Assembly (NCBI GenBank): GCA_022605405.1 | Contig: JABYQQ010000011.1 | Coordinates: forward strand, 186,001 to 250,000 | DNA length: 64,000 nt | From: Earliella scabrosa | Taxonomy: Eukaryota > Basidiomycota > Agaricomycetes > Polyporales > Polyporaceae | Direction: 5' to 3' | Part shown: positions 11,566-22,019 of the stretch, piece after piece | Layout of the letters: each line of letters starts with the position of its first letter | Position numbering within the stretch: position 1 is the stretch's first letter | Notes under the pieces: generated by a model | Databases searched by the model: none | Told to the model about the DNA's origin: nothing | Seen by the model: the letters and a program-made list of their open reading frames with translations, nothing else | Made by a program: the position numbers and the translations under genes

Positions 11566-12472
11566 GTAACGGTACTTACTGTAGCAGACGCCCAGTAAGA
11601 AACTGTTTACTAGCTCTAGCCCTAGTCTAGGGTTGGCCTGCCCCCCAGGCGCCCATGGCACTGCCACCTTGGCGCGCAAATAAGCGCCCAAACGCCGACA
11701 AATCCGATGATTTGTGCGACATGCTGGAAACATGTCGCACTCGTTTTTGTTGCTTCGGCCGATGGGCGCTTAATTTAATGACCACCTCGAATTGTAGCCA
11801 TATGTCGTGGGAACATATTGATTACATTATCATATGTTTCTGATCAAAACTGAGCGAGTTAGAACAGAAATAAACTTGCCCATATCAGGAAGAATGGGCT
11901 GTTTTGCGCATTGTGAATGGGCGCTTGAGCACAGCATTGGGCGCCTAACCTACCGGATTTGGAACATCTCAATGTAGGCAAGTTTGTTTCAATTCCAGCA
12001 CACTCAGTTTTCATCTAAAATATATAGTGTTATATACCATTAGAATCGTATGACCTGTGGCTACACGCTCAGGTGAGCCCTGGGTCGGTTCCGATATCTG
12101 GGAATTCGGGGCGGACAGATAATTTCCGACCGGCGCTTCAATACTGGAACGTCATGGGCCAGACATCGAACAGATATCGGGCAAAGCGATATGGGCTCGA
12201 TGACTAAGCGCCGGCCGCCAGATCACCGCCCAATATCCAGAGTTACACCCACAGATAACTTCCGACCAAATATCCCAGGCTCCCGGCGCACACCTGGGCG
12301 TGTACACACTGAGCCAGTAACTGAAGTGGTTTGTGAATGATTTCAATCAACCATAAGCAGTTCTGTGTAATAGAAACTCTAGCACAAACTTGAGCTAAAC
12401 AGTGTTGATCATCATAAATTCATATATCATTTCTATATAAATTATTCCCTTTTTCATCAATCGTACCCTGCC
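11446..12472. mobile_element. about 1.0 kb non-coding insertion with inverted ends
   Basis: Comparison with the uninterrupted copy at 44209-45876 shows foreign sequence between about 11449 and 12496. A perfect 12-bp inverted pair, TACGATTGATGA (11451-11462) and its complement (12454-12465), extends imperfectly outward as CAGG.TTACG. The interior is poorer in GC than its flanks, has no long frame, and repeats GGGCGCTTA-like motifs in both orientations (about 11683, 11764, 11921, 12206) and CAGATAA.TTCCGACC (about 12115 and 12253). A clean target duplication was not found, and about 24 bp at 12473-12496 is unexplained, so the element type is not assigned. Confidence 0.5.
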
Positions 12473-12496
12473 AGACAATGGCCCACTTCACAACAA

Positions 12497-13069
12497 GTCC
12501 GGACCATCCTATGGGCGCAAGGCTGCGATGATGAAGCACATCGGGCGGAGGTGGCAAGAAGATTCGTAGCAATGGCCATGGATCTTTATGGTTGGGATCT
12601 CCCACCACCATGGCAATGGGATCCAGCAGCCGAACATGCATGGAAGTATGCATGGAAGGAAGCAGCCAAACGATCCCAGGAAGTCGAACAAGCACAGGAG
12701 CGAGCCAAGCTGGCCACCGCACGAATCCAATCCTTGCTACGGGCGGTAGGCTACGACGCTGAAGCACACTCCAGTGCGGTGGCCCGCCTGATGGTTACAG
12801 CTTTTCTCGACGACCATCATCATGCCAGTCGTAGTCTTCCCCCAGACATGCAAGCAAAGCATGCAGCCACGGAGGCAGAAGCTAGAGTCCGGACCGTCCT
12901 ATGGGCGCAAGGCTGCGATGATGATGCACATCGGGCGGAGGTGGCTCGAATATTCGTCAAAGCGGCCATGGATCTTTATGGCTGGGATCTCCCACCGCCG
13001 TGGCAATGGGGTCCAGTCCCGGACTCACTCATCAGCGGCTCGGACACCGGCTCGACTGTTTCCCTTTAG
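12497..13069 (+). pseudogene. displaced C-terminal module of F-box 1, copy 1, internally duplicated
   Basis: In one frame from 12497 to the stop at 13069 the sequence reads VRTILWAQGCDDEAHRAEVA...YGWDLPPPWQW, then a second copy of the charged helix region (AWKEAAKRSQEVEQAQERAK), then VRTVLWAQGCDDDAHRAEVA...YGWDLPPPWQW again (12887-13017). The repeat period is 390 bp. The intact copy at 44209 has only one such unit. It is the tail of F-box 1, cut off by the 11446-12472 insertion; no start codon of its own is likely to be used. Confidence 0.7.
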
Positions 13070-14833
13070 CCTCTGCCAGATCTTCGCTCTGGCTGCTCCA
13101 GATCTGCTCTCATGCGCGGACTGTGCCGACTCACTGTCTGTCATTCGCGACACCACCCGCGCATACTCGAGCCCGCGACCAATCTCTTGCCGTTCGTAGG
13201 CGGTCCGAGTCTCCTCTGTTCCACTGCGCACTCTTTGCGTGTGCACCGGCGCGCCTCTGCCGTTGTCATGTCAGTCTTCGGTGGCAGGGGCCGGGGACGC
13301 AGGTTCGTCTCTTACCACTTCACAAAACATACCTACTGAAGCGTGCTGCTGCGATTACCTTGCAGGCACGCAGGACGGCACGCGCTCATAGAGAGAATAC
13401 TCAAGATCGCGGTGCTTTCTACCACTGGTGCCGCGCAGCCCATCATCGTAACCCAGTCGAGCGGGACTTAGGTTCTTTCTCTTCAAGACCCCTTTATCCC
13501 CTGCTTCAACCGGCCAACGCACGTGCACTCCTCGTTGACCCCCTCTCCCACTCCCTTTCGCCGCCATCGACTCCAGCCTGGCAGCCCTCGCGACGGATTA
13601 GACTCGGCTCTTCGCCCATCATGCGAACCACGTTCTCAGATACTCCCGCAGTGACCCCACGAGCATCCCGCTGAGATCGGACAACATTGTACCCCTCCTA
13701 CCGTCACGAATGCGGTCGGAATGCCCCTGCGAGGTGCAGGGCGTGAAACCGACCCACCGAATAGACCGCGCAAGACCCCATAGGATTGATCCCTGGAACC
13801 GTTCCCTGATCCGTACCCGTTCAGATCACGCTGTCACTGTTTGTACCCGGACTGTACTCAGCCTCTTCCCCACCTGCCGGACTCGGACATGGTCTCGTCC
13901 TCGGCGGACGCGTCAGGCGTGCTGCGAAGAGCGTCAACCTTCCACCCTCGTCTCCTTTCGCGTCCCGGAGTGCATTGCCGTCTACTCTTCCCGGACAGAA
14001 CTACTACGTGTACTCGCCATCCGTGTACCGATACTAGTATCGTTGTATCCGACTCGTACTGGCTTTTACCCTCGAGCGGCTCAAGAACGCACAGGCCCGA
14101 GGCGGTGACCGACTCTCAGACAAAGTTCGGCATGGAACCAGCTGTGTGGTCTATCGAGTCCGGACTCGTGTCAAGCACGCAGCCAGCCTCATGTCCGTAT
14201 CGTGAACCACGGAAGACCCTCGCGAACGCAATCTGTCCGGGTAAGACAATTCCCCTACCAATACTTATCGATACCATGATACTGATCAAACCGCATCTTC
14301 CTCCCAAGTTGCCAGCATCGGAATACAGGTCGTCCAGGGTCAGCGGCTGAGGAAGCCACCCCTCCTCGGCCCTTGCCGACCGTTGCACTCTTAACCGTTC
14401 CACCCTCCCACAGACTGTCACTGGATGCAACCTCTATTGGGTGTCTTGGACAGCGATACTGCTCCCCAAACCTCATGCCGCTCCTCGTGAAGGGTGCACG
14501 TGTCCGGCCAGGCTACGAGAACCCTTCGTGGGCGACCCTCCGAGCCGGGCACTGCGAGGTGGGCTGACGCTTCCTGGGCTCGAGATGTTCCAGGCCGCGT
14601 CAGCCCGTCGGTCAGAGGGACACCTTACAGCGTTACATGCCATTCGTGTGCCATTTCCTGTGCGCACTCATGAAGCGGAGCTCGAACACTGATATCATCG
14701 TATATAACATCTGCATTTGAAAGTACCCGGCGGCAATATCCAGCTCTTCTGCTTTGCCTTCCCCGAGTCGCTGCCCGGTGACCAACTTGCTGGTACTACT
14801 TTCTCCTTCCTCACCTCAGGCCAGTCCACCGTC
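13070..14833. other. inter-F-box region, copy 1, no assigned gene
   Basis: Alignable with 47040-48721 in copy 2. Most frames are not conserved between the two copies. One 37-codon stretch, 13927-14037, ends in the same stop as 47815-47925 and keeps its reading frame (LPPSSPFA.RSALPS.LPGQ, then SVYRY); no start or upstream exon could be joined. The region also includes the promoter of F-box 2. Confidence 0.5.
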
Positions 14834-15844
14834 ATGGAGCAAAGCCGCCTACCTATCGATGTACTATGTGAGTACATCATCGATGCATGTTGTGGCCCTC
14901 GACCTGGCCCCTCCACGGCATAGTGACTATCCGCCGCGATATCTTGACATCATGTTGTGTGCTTGGTCACGACTGGGCATCGTGAAGCTCAGTATGATCT
15001 TCGACCATTCCCCCACTCCGTCGCTTTCTCCGATTTCTTGGATCGCTCTGCCAGCTAGAAGATCTCACGTGGGACGTCGTCAGCTTGGATGAGGAGAAGG
15101 GCTGGCAGTGGCCGACGATCTTGAAGAGTGATAGGTGCGAGAAGTTGCGATCTCTGACATTGGTACGACTCTATTACGAGTTATTGCGCTTGACGGGGCA
15201 GTTGCATGTTCATGACGGATTCTATGTCAGTGCGAGCGAGCTGCCGTGGTCCCCTGGCCAGCAGGCGCATTTGGCCGTTCCATTCGGAGTCTAGAAATAA
15301 AGCAACCGCAACTTCAATCTAGATTGCATGGGCACATTCCTATCGGGCTATCAGGTATTTATAATCTTATGCTATCTGGAGCGCTCCATCGTTGGACTCA
15401 TCAGATGAACTCGTCGGAGACGACGCCAGGATTACCCTCCCGGGGTTGTCAGCGTTTGACCAGATCGAAAATTTGCACATCAGAGAAGAGAATGATGGTT
15501 CCCCCTATAAAGTACGAATGGTGCTAGACGGCCTGAAACCGAGCTTAGGTTTGAGGATCCTCAAAATCTCAGTTCGGCCTGGCCGTCGCTATGGGTTCGA
15601 CCGAAGTGGTCTCCTGGACTGCTTTCTCGGGGACAAGACTTTGGCTCGGAATCCAGCACTGCGTCAGCTGCACCTGGTGCTGCTGGAGAACGACGCGCGC
15701 TACAACTCTGGGTGGTGGACGACGGAGATCGAGCGCCGGCTCCAGGGTCAACTGGTCTCTGTCCAAGTGGATCTTCGACTTGATGGTGCGCCATCCTTAC
15801 CGCGACTGTATGCAGTGACAGTGATTGCTCAACTATTGCTATGA
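14834..15844 (+). pseudogene. F-box 2, copy 1, inactivated
   Basis: Begins MEQSRLPIDVLCEYIIDACC, close to the intact copy at 48722, but stops after 29 codons. Compared with that copy, about 180 bp coding for the region after the F-box is deleted, and the sequence resumes at the RYLDIMLCAWSRLGIVKLS block (about 14938). Later LRR-like parts persist in other frames (15392-15844: SALDQIE.LHI... GLRILKISV... ALRQLHLVLLENDARYNSG). Multiple frameshifts make it a pseudogene. Confidence 0.8.
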
Positions 15845-16531
15845 TAGAGCGTTTCGAGGATCTGTGGGCGAACGACTCAGGCTCGGACTCGGACCGCCAT
15901 GAGGCGATCGCAGACATAGGCTCGGATGATGATGAATCAAAGAGCCCCCCTCTCCGATTCCCTATGGGCCCTATCCTTCGTATTTGCTGGCATGATCACC
16001 CACCCTAGTTTAACTATGTCCCAGTCCGGGCGTCCTCGTCGCTTTTCCCGGTTGTCACTTTGCTGCTTTCTACTGTATGATCCGATCACCCCACTCACAG
16101 CTGTACATACATAAGTGCCCCATTTCGGATGACTGGCTCATTCCAAGTATCTTACTGTCGACGTTACGTACTGCCACTCATGTTCGAACTACTTACTATA
16201 CTGCAGACGCAATGTCACTGGTATGGTCCCTGCTTAGCCTCCTATCTTCCTCCCTTTTCCGTCCAGTTTCTGCCCGTAACCAATCGCATCCACGATGACT
16301 TGAACCTGTACGCAAGGATCCACCTGATGATGTTGGCTATCTTACCGCCTTTCGCTCACAGAACGAACGAAATATTACCCCTTGAAGCAATGCGCTCAAC
16401 CGACATCAACAAGTAAGATCGCCCTCGCACCGCTGAGGTAAATAACCAACCGAGACGGACGCTTCAAGATGAATTTGAAGCGACAATTCCGACGACAGAA
16501 AAGAAACCGCACATGCGACGAAGCCCCGGAC
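15845..16531. other. intergenic, copy 1
   Basis: Matches 50164-51284 in part (pyrimidine-rich blocks at 15990-16300 correspond to 50400-50730). The two genes on either side converge here. No coding signal found. Confidence 0.5.
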
Positions 16532-17770
16532 TCACACCAACAGATACAACGCCGCGCCTCGGAGAAATGACACCCACGACCTTGCTCAAGTCCAGCAAGT
16601 CGCCGCCGCTCGTCGCAACAAGGTCGCTCTCCAAGCCGTCCGTCTTGACGCCCAGCAGCTTCTCTACGTTCACCGACACGAGCGCAAGCGCATCCGCCTT
16701 CGAGATCTCGCCGTTGAGCAAGAGCGCGGCCTAAAAAGCAAGGTGAGTCTCGCTCATGTCGATAGGCCATCCTGACGAGAGCACGTACCCAGGCAGCGTC
16801 GAAACGTGCGTTGCGACCGTCCCAGCTCTCCGCAATCCCTAGTCCGACGGTCACGTTGTGCTTGAGGAACAGCGAGAGCGAGCTCTCTTTCGTCAAGGGC
16901 GGACCCGGGATGCTGCCCAGTGCGATGAGTAACACGACGACAATGACCTACATGCGTCGCTCTACCCAGGAGTTCGGGAACGGCCGTGCAGGAGAGAGGA
17001 TGACACCGACATTGGCCTCTCCGAGCTCCTTCGCAAGAATGTGAGCCTCCGCCGCGCCGATGACTGTGACTTTGAGCGAGGTATTGAGCTTGGACTCTAC
17101 TTCAGCCTTGAGCGCGATAATGGAAGCAATGATATCCGCGCTGAACGCTTCGACGACAAGCGGGCCCACCTCTCCCTGAAGCACCATATGTCGTGAGTAC
17201 TGCATTCGTGCCCCAGAATGACCGCCGGTCAGCTCACCGACTTGATCTTCCCGAACCACTCCTTCATATCCCCCGTCGTCTCTCCAACAAGCCGCAGCGC
17301 CGCGATTTGCGTGCTCACACTAGGCGACCCGACCTGGTGGATAGCAATATGCACTGCACCCGCGTCCTGGACGAGCGCACCCCGCGCTAGCTTGTGACCC
17401 GCTCCGGTCGAGAACGCGGTGTTGAGGCCAGCGAGGAAGCCACCTGACTGGGGCGCAACTATCCCAGTAGTCACTCCCGAGCGGTATGCGAGTCTGCGCA
17501 CACAAAATCAGCCCAGTCACTCGTTGCAAACGCGACCGAGGTGTCGGTACTCACAGCGCATCTCGGGTACCGAACAGGAGGCCATCCGCAGCGCGAATCA
17601 GCGCGCCCGACCCGCCCGCAAGACCGGGCACACCCTCGGACAGCGCATCGGAGACGTATCCATCATGCGTCGACCTCTCCTGATTGATCTCCTCGAGACC
17701 GAGGGGAGACCCGGTGCTGACGAGTCCGGGCGAGATCGCGCCGCCTTCGAGGTCGATACGTTCCACACCC
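16532..17770 (-). pseudogene. CE9-type amidohydrolase pseudogene, 3' part
   Basis: Minus-strand match to the last exons of the intact gene at 51285-55283, including the exons reading VNVEKLLGV and GGFLAGLNTAFSTGAGHKLA. Damage seen: a 2-bp loss just before the stop (about 16545) that changes the C-terminus, and a 6-bp loss in ALRHLLLGE. The exon equivalent to 52332-52938 is cut at 17770 by element A. The remaining pieces lie at 31924-32246 and 38765-39640. Confidence 0.85.
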
Positions 17771-18350
17771 TGATGAACTTCAGACCTGGAAGGCTGGGAG
17801 CCGACTGTAAGTCGAACAGAGAGAGATCTTCAGTCAGTGAGCGAACGACTATATTGCATAGATAAGTACCTGTAAGTCGAACAGAGAGAGACTACAAGTA
17901 CTTAGTCAGTAAGTAAGTAGAAGGCATATGTATGTAGGAGACTTACTCTTCAGTCAGTGAGCGAACGACTGAAGAGCAGAGGCGAAATGTGAGCTGCTTA
18001 TATAGAGAGAGGGAAGGTAGCTGAGTAAGCGTAGAAAGCAGTCACATGTTAGCCACAAGACGATGAGTAAGAGGCATACGAGGCTATGGTGCGAGGATGA
18101 GTCAGTATGATGCGAGGATGAGCACCAAGTCTGAGTCAGACATAAGGTCTGGAACTATCCGGAATATCGTAGAACGCACTGGTACGTAGAGGTAAAGTCC
18201 GGAAAGAAAGAACTATCGTACAGATGCAGAGTTATCTATATATAGTAACGAAGAAGCATAGCCCATGCTGTGCGTCATGTGAACGCATAGCCACAAGTCC
18301 ATATGGGGACATATCGGTCCGGACAGTGCCGGATAACCCTAAGTTCAACA
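17771..18350 (-). repeat. 3' LTR of element A
   Basis: 580 bp, TG...CA when read on the minus strand (starts TGTTGAACTTAGGG, ends GAAGTTCATCA). Long LTR form with the 55-nt intron-like segment and repeated R-region block described for element B. Confidence 0.93.
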
Positions 18351-18361
18351 CTCCCACTCGT

Positions 18362-21300
18362 TCAAGATGTGACATAAGCAAGACCAATCTCTTGGACAAA
18401 CTTCGACTGAATTGCCAAAGGCACATTCTTAGTCAGAGCGTCGGCGAGTTGATCCGCAGTCGCTACATAGAAGATCTCGGTCGATCCCAACTCCACCTGC
18501 TCTCGGATGAAGTGGTATCTAACCTCGATGTGTTTGGTCCGGCGGTCGATCACGGGATTGACGGACAGGAAGATAGACCCCTGATTGTCAAGACACATGG
18601 GAGTTGGTCGAGACATGTCATCGCCGAGTTCTTCACCGAACGTCCTCAGCCACACCAATTGACGACAAGTGTCAGAGGCCGCTTTATACTCCGCTTCGGT
18701 CGAGGAAAGCGAAATGGTAGGCTGACGCCTCGATGCCCACGATATAGCAGCACCTGCCATCAGAAAGATGAAGCCAGAGGTAGAATGCCGATCATCACGG
18801 TCTTCGGCCCAGTCCGAATCGGAGTACGAAATCAGACCGTCATTAGACGCTCCCTGGTAGCGCAGCCGGTACGCCTTAGTACCCTGAAGATACCGGAGGA
18901 CATACTTGGCATAGTGAAGATGCGCGTCTGAAGGATTGGCATTGAACTTCGAAAGCCGCGTGACAGCAAAGGCTATGTCGGGCCGCGTACCGAGCATGGC
19001 GTACAGAAGACTGCCAATCAAGCTCTGATAGCGCTGACGCGACGCATCGGTGGCGGTGTGCTCAGATGACTCTAGAACAGCACCAGCAGGGAGAGGGGTA
19101 CGCGACGGCTTACAGTCGGCCATGTGAAAGCGCTCGAGAACAGACTGGATGTACTCTTCCTGGTCAATCTCGATGATCCGCGAAGCACGGTCACGAGTGA
19201 TGCGAAGACCAAGGAAACGCTGAACTGGTCCCAAGTCCGTCATTTTGTACTGCTTAGAAAGCGAACGCTTCACGTGCTGTATGTGGCCAGGCTGATCGCC
19301 GAGGAGAAGTAGATCGTCGACATAAAGAACGACGATAGTGACGTGATCCCCCCCTTGTCGCCGATATACGTAGATCCCGGCATCGGAATAGGTCCGTTTG
19401 AATCCCAGGCTAATAAGCGACTGATGGATTTTCACGTTCCACTGACGGGATGCCTGCTTAAGACCGTAGATTGCCTTTTTCAGCAGACACACGTGATCCT
19501 CCTTGCCAGGAACGATCCAACCTTCCGGCTGTTCCATGTAGATCTCCTCATCCAGATCACCGTTAAGGAACGCGGTCTTGACATCCATTGACTCGATGTC
19601 CCAGTCCTCAAGCGCTGCATGCGCGAGAAGGTACCGGATAGACTCGAACCGCGCCACGGGGGAGAAGGTCTCGTGATAGTCCTCGCCCCACACCTGAGTG
19701 AAACCCTTAGCGACTAGACGAGCTTTGTACCGCCCATCGTGCTTGATGTCATAGACCCAGCGGTTAGAGACCACGTGCCGATCTTTCGGACGAGGGACAA
19801 GGACCCAAGTCTTCTTCTCGAGCAACGAGTCATACTCCGCTTTCTCCGCATCGCGCCATTTCTCAGCTTCAGGCGACTTCATGGCTTCCTTGTGGGAGTT
19901 CGGAATGCCAGTTTTGTACTGAGACGCCATGAGAAACATGAGAAGCGCTTGGTCCTCTCGCTGCGTGCCATCCGGATCAGTCCGGGCATCGACTTTAGCC
20001 GGTGGCTCGTCGCCGTACACGTTATCACGAGTCTTTGACTCGGACCGTTTACCCGCATTCTCACGCCGTGGTCTGTCACGCGCAAGGCTGGGAGGCTGTT
20101 CTCCCACTGGAGGGTGACGTCCTCGCTTGTGAGCAGGCTTAGGCGGTGGTACAGCAGGCGGTTGAGGCGGTTGCGGCGGCGGAGGAGCAGGGGCGTCGGC
20201 TGGAGGAGGCGCTTCAGCTGGAGGTGGCTGAGCATCCGCTGGAGGGTCAGGTGGTAGATCTGGGAGTTCAGGAACAATCTCGGGATGGAGGTCGTCCTCA
20301 TGACCGTCGACATCGGCTTCTGAAGCCTTATCAGACTGATCATCTGGGAACGGATGGTCATCCGGGGTAACAGGATGATTGCCGGGGAGTTTACGAGCAG
20401 GGAAAGACTCTTCATCGAATGTCACATCGCGAGACACTACGATAGAGCGGTTGGCTGGATTCCAAAACTTATACCCCTTGGAACCAGACTCATACCCCAC
20501 GAAGATCATCTCGACAGCCTTCTTGTCGAGTTTCCCTTCGCGCTTTGCCTTCTGCACGTGTACAAAGGCTTTGCACCCAAACACTCGGAAGTAGGAGACG
20601 TCTGGAATGGTTCCGTCCCACTTGGTGATGGGGCATTGCCATTTGTGTCGACGCATCGGTTGACGATTGTAGATATGAACGGCTGCATCAACGGCGAGTT
20701 GCCAGAAACCGTGACTAAGACCTGCCTGATGGAGCATGGCCATGGCCTTTTCGACGATAGTACGGTTCCAGCGCTCAGCGCGTCCATTCTGCTGCGGAGA
20801 GCCAGGCATAGTCTTCTGGTGCTCGATCCCGTGCGAACGAAGAAGCTCAGAGAACTCGGTAGAAGTGTATTCTCCCCCTCGGTCCGAGCGGACCTTCTTG
20901 ATCTTTCGACCGGTCTGGGTCTCAGCCCACGCCTTGTAGTCGAGGAACGCTTGGAACGCATCCGACTTCGACTTAAGGTAGTAAGCACGGGCGAGTCCGG
21001 AGTAGTCATCAATGAAACCGGCGAAATACTTGTAACCTCCGATAGCTTGGGTGCGCATCGGGCCATCAAGATCGGTGTGAACGAGCTCGAGTGGTTCCGT
21101 AGCACGCTTATCAGAAGGTGGAAAGGGGAGACGAGTGGATTTGCCCCAGGCACATCCCTCACACGGTTCATCTTCGTCTTCAGGGGAATCAACAGAATCA
21201 ACCCCTCGGACGTTCTTCGGGAGATGGCGCAGCGCATCCTTGCCGAGATGACCAAAGCGACGGTGCAAGGTACGAAAGCGGCTGACGTTAAGATGAACAC

Positions 21301-21422
21301 GCTGGCCATTGTGAAGTTCGAGCTTAGCCCAGTAGATATTGCTCAGGACGTTGTACTCCGCTTCAAGGATCTTGCGACCCTTGATTCGAATCGTCGAACC
21401 AAATTTGACAGCGCCTTCCGGC
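18362..21422 (-). pseudogene. element A pol, 3' part (integrase, reverse transcriptase, RNase H)
   Basis: One open minus-strand frame from the element B junction (21422) to the stop at 18362, about 1020 codons. It has GAG-pre-integrase HRRFGH...CEGCAWGKS, the integrase D,D35E core (HTDLDGP, SDRGGEY, NGRAERWNR), a Pro-rich linker, reverse transcriptase with YVDDLLLL, and RNase H with STEAEYKAAS. No internal stop. It cannot make a full product because gag and protease lie beyond the 7.6 kb element B at 29045-30293. Confidence 0.9.
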
Positions 21423-22002
21423 TGTTGAACTTAGGGTTATCCGGCACTGTCCGGACCGATATGTCCCCATATGGACTTGTGGCTATGCGTTCACATGACG
21501 CACAGCATGGGCTATGCTTCTTCGTTACTATATATAGATAACTCTGCATCTGTACGATAGTTCTTTCTTTCCGGACTTTACCTCTACGTACCAGTGCGTT
21601 CTACGATGTTCCGGATAGTTCCAGACCTTATGTCTGACTCAGACTTGGTGCTCATCCTCGCGTCATACTGACTCATCCTCGCACCATAGCCTCGTATGCC
21701 TCTTACTCATCGTCTTGTGGCTAACATGTGACTGCTTTCTACGCTTACTCAGCTACCTTCCCTACGTCTATATAAGCAGCTCACATTTCGCCTCTGCTCT
21801 TCAGTCGTTCGCTCACTGACTGAAGAGTAAGTCTCATACATACATATGCTCTCTACTTACTTACTGACTAAGTACTTGTAGTCTCTCTCTGTTCGACTTA
21901 CAGGTACTTATCTATGCAATATAGTCGTTCGCTCACTGACTGAAGATCTCTCTCTGTTCGACTTACAGTCGGCTCCCAGCCTTCCAGGTCTGAAGTTCAT
22001 CA
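21423..22002 (+). repeat. 5' LTR of element B
   Basis: 580 bp, TGTTGAAC...GTTCATCA. TATATAAG at 21769-21776. After the hairpin CTTCAGTC...GACTGAAG comes a 55-nt segment 21827-21881 (GTAAGT...TTACTGACTAA...TTGTAG) that interrupts a sequence repeated uninterrupted about 65 bp further on. The 460-bp LTR of element C lacks this segment and one repeat. Confidence 0.93.
21769..21776 (+). promoter_or_regulatory. TATA box in LTR of element B
   Basis: TATATAAG, followed by the pyrimidine-rich stretch where transcription would start. Expected Pol II promoter position in a copia LTR. The same motif is in all LTR copies here. Confidence 0.6.
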
Positions 22003-22019
22003 GGTTATGAGCCCTGCGC
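22003..22019 (+). promoter_or_regulatory. primer binding site of element B
   Basis: GGTTATGAGCCCTGCGC directly after the LTR. Its complement, GCGCAGGGCTCATAACC, is the anticodon-stem and CAU-loop sequence of initiator tRNA-Met, as in Drosophila copia, whose primer is a 5' half of that tRNA. Confidence 0.7.

Noticed and set aside
19879..20415. Long shadow frames opposite or beside gag-pol in A, B and C
   Set aside because: They overlap the Pro-rich linker and RT coding regions in other frames, recur at the same place in every copy and have no family features.
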